From Prochlorococcus_E sp000760215 (GTDB lineage Bacteria > Cyanobacteriota > Cyanobacteriia > PCC-6307 > Cyanobiaceae), in assembly GCF_047303175.1 (NCBI RefSeq), contig NZ_CP138945.1: a stretch of 64,000 bases of DNA; one strand, 5' to 3'. Shown here piece by piece: positions 60,219 to 64,000 of the stretch. How positions within the stretch are numbered: the first letter of the stretch is position 1; every line of letters begins with the position of its first letter. Under the pieces are notes generated by a model, which saw only the letters and a list, made by a program, of their open reading frames with translations, had not been told where the DNA came from and ran no database searches. The position numbers and the translations under genes are program-made.

Positions 60219-61979
60219 ATGACTTTTCTGGTGCAAAAATTTGGTGGCACCTCTGTTGGCAGTGTGGAGCGAATTAAAGCAGTTGCAAAACGAATTGCAT
60301 CATGTAAAGAAGCTGGGAATGACCTGGTAATTGTTGTTTCGGCAATGGGCAACAGCACTGATGAACTAACTAATCTCGCTTTAGCAATAAGTAGCAATCC
60401 GCCTGCAAGAGAAATGGATATGCTTCTTTCTACTGGAGAACAAGTCACAATATCTTTATTATCAATTGCTCTAAATCAACTTGGCATCGCAGCAACATCA
60501 ATGACTGGTTCCCAAGTCGGGATTATTACTGAATCAGCTTATGGTAAAGCTCGAATCCTAGAAATTAAAACAGAAAGAATTAAAGAACTTTTAAAAGCAG
60601 GGCATGTTGTGGTTGTAGCTGGTTTTCAAGGTACAAGTCTTAGTAGTAGCAAAACAGCAGAAATAACAACTCTAGGAAGAGGTGGGTCTGATACATCTGC
60701 GGTAGCACTTGCAAAAGCTTTAAAGGCAGATGCATGTGAAATCTATACAGACGTTTCAGGTGTTCTCACTACTGATCCACGTACAGTTCCAGACGCGCAA
60801 CTCATGAAAAGTGTTAGCTGTGATGAGATGCTTGAATTGGCAAGTCTTGGTGCATCAGTATTACATCCAAGAGCAGTTGAAATCGCAAGAAATTATGGGG
60901 TAAAAGTAGTAGTACGTTCTAGTTGGGATGATCAGCCAGGGACAACACTTACAAGCAAAGGTGAGTATTCTCTAGCAAAAGAAGGCTTAGAGCTAAGCCG
61001 ACCAGTCAATGGGATTGAATTAGTTGAGAACCAAGCAGTCATAGGTCTTTCACATATTCCCGACAAGCCAGGAATTGCAGCAGAATTATTTGAATCACTA
61101 TCTAAAGGAGGAATAAATGTAGATTTAATTATACAATCTACCCATGAAGAGAATAGTAATGATATCACTTTTACTATTTCAGAGAAGGATTTAAAAGAAG
61201 CAAAGGCTGTAACTCAAAAAGTAATTAAAAAATTAGGAGGTGAAGTTACTGTTCAAAACAAAATGGCAAAATTAAGTATAAGTGGGGCAGGCATTATGGG
61301 GAGACCAGGAATTGCAGCAAAATTCTTCGAAACACTTTCACAATCTGGAATTAATTTAAGACTAATAGCAACTAGTGAGGTCAAAGTTAGCTGTGTTCTT
61401 AATTCTGACTTAGGAACAAAAGGGCTTAAAGTTGTTAGTGAGATTTTTAATCTCAAAAACAAACAAATAAGAATTAATCCTAAATATACTTACATTGGCG
61501 AACCTGAAGTTAGCGGTGTTGCTTTAGATCCAAATCAAGTTCAAGTAAGTGTTATAAATATTCCAGATATACCTGGATCAGCAGCAACTATTTGTCGCTC
61601 ATTTGCTGATGCAGGAATCTGTTTGGAAACGATTGTACAATCAGAAAGAAAGCATAAATTTAATGGTAAAACTATAAGCTTTACTTTGAAAAAATCTGAC
61701 CGCAAAAATGCAGATAATGCTTTAACTCCCCTATTGAAAATGTGGCCTAATTCCTATATGGAAGATGGTAAAGCAATTGCAAGGGTTAGCGCAGTTGGAG
61801 CAGGAATGCCAACAAGTGTAGGAACAGCTGGGAAAATGTTTAGGGCACTTGCAAACGCAAATATTAATATCATGATGATTGCAACAAGTGAAATTAGAAC
61901 CACCTGCGTTGTAGCAGAAAAAGATGGAATTATTGCTCTACAAAAAGTACATAGCTTCTTTAATTTAAATTCTATTTAA
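60219..61979 (+). CDS. lysC: Aspartate kinase
   Basis: Aspartokinase phosphorylates aspartate, the entry to lysine, threonine and methionine synthesis. The 586-residue protein has a kinase domain (about 1-255) starting Lys-Phe-Gly-Gly-Thr-Ser-Val-Gly, with Gly-Arg-Gly-Gly-Ser-Asp-Thr-Ser and Thr-Asp-Pro-Arg. A regulatory half with four ACT modules follows: the Pro-Asp-Lys-Pro-Gly-Ile-Ala / Gly-Arg-Pro-Gly-Ile-Ala pair and the Pro-Asp-Ile-Pro-Gly-Ser-Ala / Met-Pro-Thr-Ser-Val-Gly pair. Four ACT modules are the known cyanobacterial form, regulated by Lys and Thr. It converges on uvrB with five bases between stops. Confidence 0.97.
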   Translation: MTFLVQKFGGTSVGSVERIKAVAKRIASCKEAGNDLVIVVSAMGNSTDELTNLALAISSNPPAREMDMLLSTGEQVTISLLSIALNQLGIAATSMTGSQVGIITESAYGKARILEIKTERIKELLKAGHVVVVAGFQGTSLSSSKTAEITTLGRGGSDTSAVALAKALKADACEIYTDVSGVLTTDPRTVPDAQLMKSVSCDEMLELASLGASVLHPRAVEIARNYGVKVVVRSSWDDQPGTTLTSKGEYSLAKEGLELSRPVNGIELVENQAVIGLSHIPDKPGIAAELFESLSKGGINVDLIIQSTHEENSNDITFTISEKDLKEAKAVTQKVIKKLGGEVTVQNKMAKLSISGAGIMGRPGIAAKFFETLSQSGINLRLIATSEVKVSCVLNSDLGTKGLKVVSEIFNLKNKQIRINPKYTYIGEPEVSGVALDPNQVQVSVINIPDIPGSAATICRSFADAGICLETIVQSERKHKFNGKTISFTLKKSDRKNADNALTPLLKMWPNSYMEDGKAIARVSAVGAGMPTSVGTAGKMFRALANANINIMMIATSEIRTTCVVAEKDGIIALQKVHSFFNLNSI

Positions 61980-61984
61980 AACTT

Positions 61985-64000
61985 TTACCTTACCAATTTT
62001 TTCCTTAGCTCATGAATTTTATCTCTTAATTTTGTAGCTTGTTCAAAATCTAGATCTTTTGCTGATTGCTTCATCTTCATCTCCAATTCATCAATAATAT
62101 TAGGGAGTTCCTCAATTGAAATATCAATAGTATTTGATTTCAATTTATCCACAACATCACCTGCAATTTCAACCAAGTCACTATCTAAACCATCTTTTCT
62201 TAATTTTCTAGAAAGTTCTAAGAAAGAAAGTATAGAATTATTAGCTTTTTTACCAGCTGGCATAGGTATTATATTATTTTTCTGGTTATAAGTATCTTGA
62301 AGAAGTCTCCTTCGTTCTGTTTCTGAAATTGCTCGTTTCATAGAATCTGTCAAATTATCTGCATACAGCAATGCTGTTCCTTCCACATGACGAGCAGCTC
62401 TACCTATGGTTTGAATTAAAGACCTTTCTGCACGAAGAAAACCTTCCTTGTCAGCATCAAGAATAACAACTAGAGAAACCTCTGGTAAATCTAAACCCTC
62501 TCTAAGTAAATTTACACCAACTAATACATCATATTCTCCAATGCGAAGATCCTGAATAATTTCAATTCTTTCTATGGAATGAATTTCAGAATGAAGATAA
62601 CGAACTTTAATATTACTTTCAGATAAATAATCTGTTAAATCTTCTGCCATCCTTTTGGTTAATGTAGTTATTAGAACCCTCTGCTTCTTATCAACCCTAA
62701 CTTTAATCTCATCAATAAGATCCTCTACCTGACCTTTTGTAGGACGAACCTCAATAATTGGATCTAATACACCTGTAGGCCTTATAACTTGTTCAACAAT
62801 TGAATTACTACTAAGTTCCAATTCCCAAGTACCTGGTGTTGCACTAACAAAAATCGTTTGATTAGCCTTACCCCAAAATTCTTCGGATTTCAATGGTCTA
62901 TTATCTGCAGCACTAGGCAATCGAAATCCATGCTCAATTAAAACCTTTTTTCTTGATTGATCGCCATTATACATTGCAAGTAATTGGGAACAAGTTACAT
63001 GGCTTTCATCTACAATCAATAGCCAATTCTTAGGAAAATAATCAATTAAACATTCAGGCGGAGTTCCAGGCTTTCTTCCAGACAAATGAAGTGCATAATT
63101 CTCTACACCATTACAATAACCAACTTCTCTTAGCATTTCTAAATCATATTTTGTTCTTTGTTCAAGTCTTTGTGCTTCGAGTAGTTTACCTTGAGTATTA
63201 AAAAAATCTATTTGTTCATTTAGTTCTGTTTTAATAGAATTAATTGCTAGCAAAAGTCTTTCCTTAGGGGTCACAAAATGCTTGGCTGGATAGATACATA
63301 TGGAGTCTAAATTATCTAAAATCTCACCAGTAATTGGATCAATATATTTTATAGCCTCAATTTCTTCTCCAAAAAGTTCTATTCTAACTAATCTATCATC
63401 ATAAGCTGGTCCAATTTCAAGCACATCACCTTTCACTCTAAATTTACCGCGAGAAACATCAATGTCATTACGAAAATATTGATTACCAACCAACTCTCTT
63501 AATGCAGAACGAAGGTTAATATCCTCGCCTACTTTAAATCTTATAGCTGCCTTTAAATATTCACTAGGTATCCCTAATCCATAAATACAACTTATTGAAG
63601 CAACAACTATTACATCATTCCGTTCAAATAAAGATCTTGTAGCTGAATGCCTTAACATGTCTATTTCTTCATTTATAGAAGAAGTCTTAGCTATATAGGT
63701 ATCACTGACTGGAACATAAGCTTCAGGTTGATAGTAGTCGTAGTAAGAAATAAAATACTCAACAGCATTATCAGGAAAAAATTCTCTCAGTTCATTGCAA
63801 AGTTGAGCTGCTAAAGTTTTATTATGAGCCAAAACTAAAGCAGGTCTAGCAGTATTAGCAATTACATTTGCAATCGTAAAAGTTTTACCAGTACCTGTTG
63901 CTCCTAAAAGAGTCTGATATTTCTTGCCGTTATTAAGTCCATCGACTAAACTCATAATTGCCTTTGGCTGATCTCCTTTAGGAGAATAAGGAGCATTCAA
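61985..64000 (-). CDS. uvrB: UvrABC system protein B, 5' end beyond the window
   Basis: UvrB verifies DNA damage and recruits UvrC in nucleotide excision repair. It has Tyr-Ser-Pro-Lys-Gly-Asp-Gln-Pro-Lys-Ala-Ile at the visible N-terminus, Walker A Gly-Ala-Thr-Gly-Thr-Gly-Lys-Thr near 33 and the beta-hairpin Tyr-Tyr-Asp-Tyr-Tyr-Gln-Pro-Glu-Ala-Tyr. Helicase motif VI and a C-terminal UVR motif (Glu-Gln-Ala-Thr-Lys-Leu-Arg-Asp) follow. The last in-window codon (64000-63998) is TTG, read as Leu, because UvrB normally has several residues before Tyr-Ser-Pro. The true start lies outside the window. Confidence 0.96.
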   Translation of the reverse strand: MNAPYSPKGDQPKAIMSLVDGLNNGKKYQTLLGATGTGKTFTIANVIANTARPALVLAHNKTLAAQLCNELREFFPDNAVEYFISYYDYYQPEAYVPVSDTYIAKTSSINEEIDMLRHSATRSLFERNDVIVVASISCIYGLGIPSEYLKAAIRFKVGEDINLRSALRELVGNQYFRNDIDVSRGKFRVKGDVLEIGPAYDDRLVRIELFGEEIEAIKYIDPITGEILDNLDSICIYPAKHFVTPKERLLLAINSIKTELNEQIDFFNTQGKLLEAQRLEQRTKYDLEMLREVGYCNGVENYALHLSGRKPGTPPECLIDYFPKNWLLIVDESHVTCSQLLAMYNGDQSRKKVLIEHGFRLPSAADNRPLKSEEFWGKANQTIFVSATPGTWELELSSNSIVEQVIRPTGVLDPIIEVRPTKGQVEDLIDEIKVRVDKKQRVLITTLTKRMAEDLTDYLSESNIKVRYLHSEIHSIERIEIIQDLRIGEYDVLVGVNLLREGLDLPEVSLVVILDADKEGFLRAERSLIQTIGRAARHVEGTALLYADNLTDSMKRAISETERRRLLQDTYNQKNNIIPMPAGKKANNSILSFLELSRKLRKDGLDSDLVEIAGDVVDKLKSNTIDISIEELPNIIDELEMKMKQSAKDLDFEQATKLRDKIHELRKKLVR

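Noticed and set aside
60996..61979. Duplicated regulatory half of aspartokinase as a novel fusion
   Set aside because: Four ACT modules are the known arrangement in cyanobacterial aspartokinases.

Overview
This window looks like an almost gap-free piece of a marine picocyanobacterial chromosome, most probably Prochlorococcus of a low-GC, low-light type. Photosynthesis genes (psaC, psbZ, ndhS), bilin synthesis genes (ho1, pebA), cyanobacterial housekeeping genes (two-tRNA, RNase P RNA, glgP, glmS, thiC, secA, mutS) and a very AT-rich, tightly packed layout all point that way. The genus is inferred from protein character and genome style. No rRNA is present and no search was possible. No insertion sequence, prophage, CRISPR array, attachment site or defence island is visible, and no stretch longer than about 300 bases lacks a gene.

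Left part (1-14.6 kb): ho1-pebA (with pebB starting at the very edge) run leftward. icd diverges from a conserved unknown gene. A leftward run then carries an aldose-epimerase-like gene, an E. coli-type D-lactate dehydrogenase, a lactate/glycolate oxidase-type flavoenzyme and a four-carbon acid sugar kinase, which together suggest an organic-acid utilisation module. An alpha/beta hydrolase, a CPA2 Na+/H+ antiporter and glycogen phosphorylase follow.

Middle part (14.6-38.3 kb): tRNA-Arg(CCU), rnpB, rnc, ndhS, rimM, a GDP-mannose-type guanylyltransferase, glmS, psaC, acpP-fabF-tkt, thiC with an upstream TPP riboswitch, a peptidase/TPR/ruvB group, smpB, lysS, an OmpR-type response regulator, mreBCD, ssb, a DedA protein and ahcY.

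Right part (38.3-64 kb): tsaE, a PfkB sugar kinase, a MutY protein with an apparently catalytic MutT (Nudix) domain, a second alpha/beta hydrolase, a group 2 sigma factor, mgtE, two overlapping crcB genes, a secreted SH3-like protein, gyrB, miaA, infC, a GntR-type regulator, cysE, secA, a GNAT protein, tRNA-Gly(GCC), ribH, psbZ, mutS, cobH, holA, lysC and the 5'-truncated uvrB. DNA repair (mutY, ruvB, mutS, uvrB, ssb) is well represented.

Genes are packed end to end: several convergent pairs overlap or abut, and only two convincing intrinsic terminators were seen. The most notable observations are the MutY-MutT fusion and the D-/L-lactate enzyme cluster. I did not find an evident new multi-gene system; most of the window is core cyanobacterial genome.
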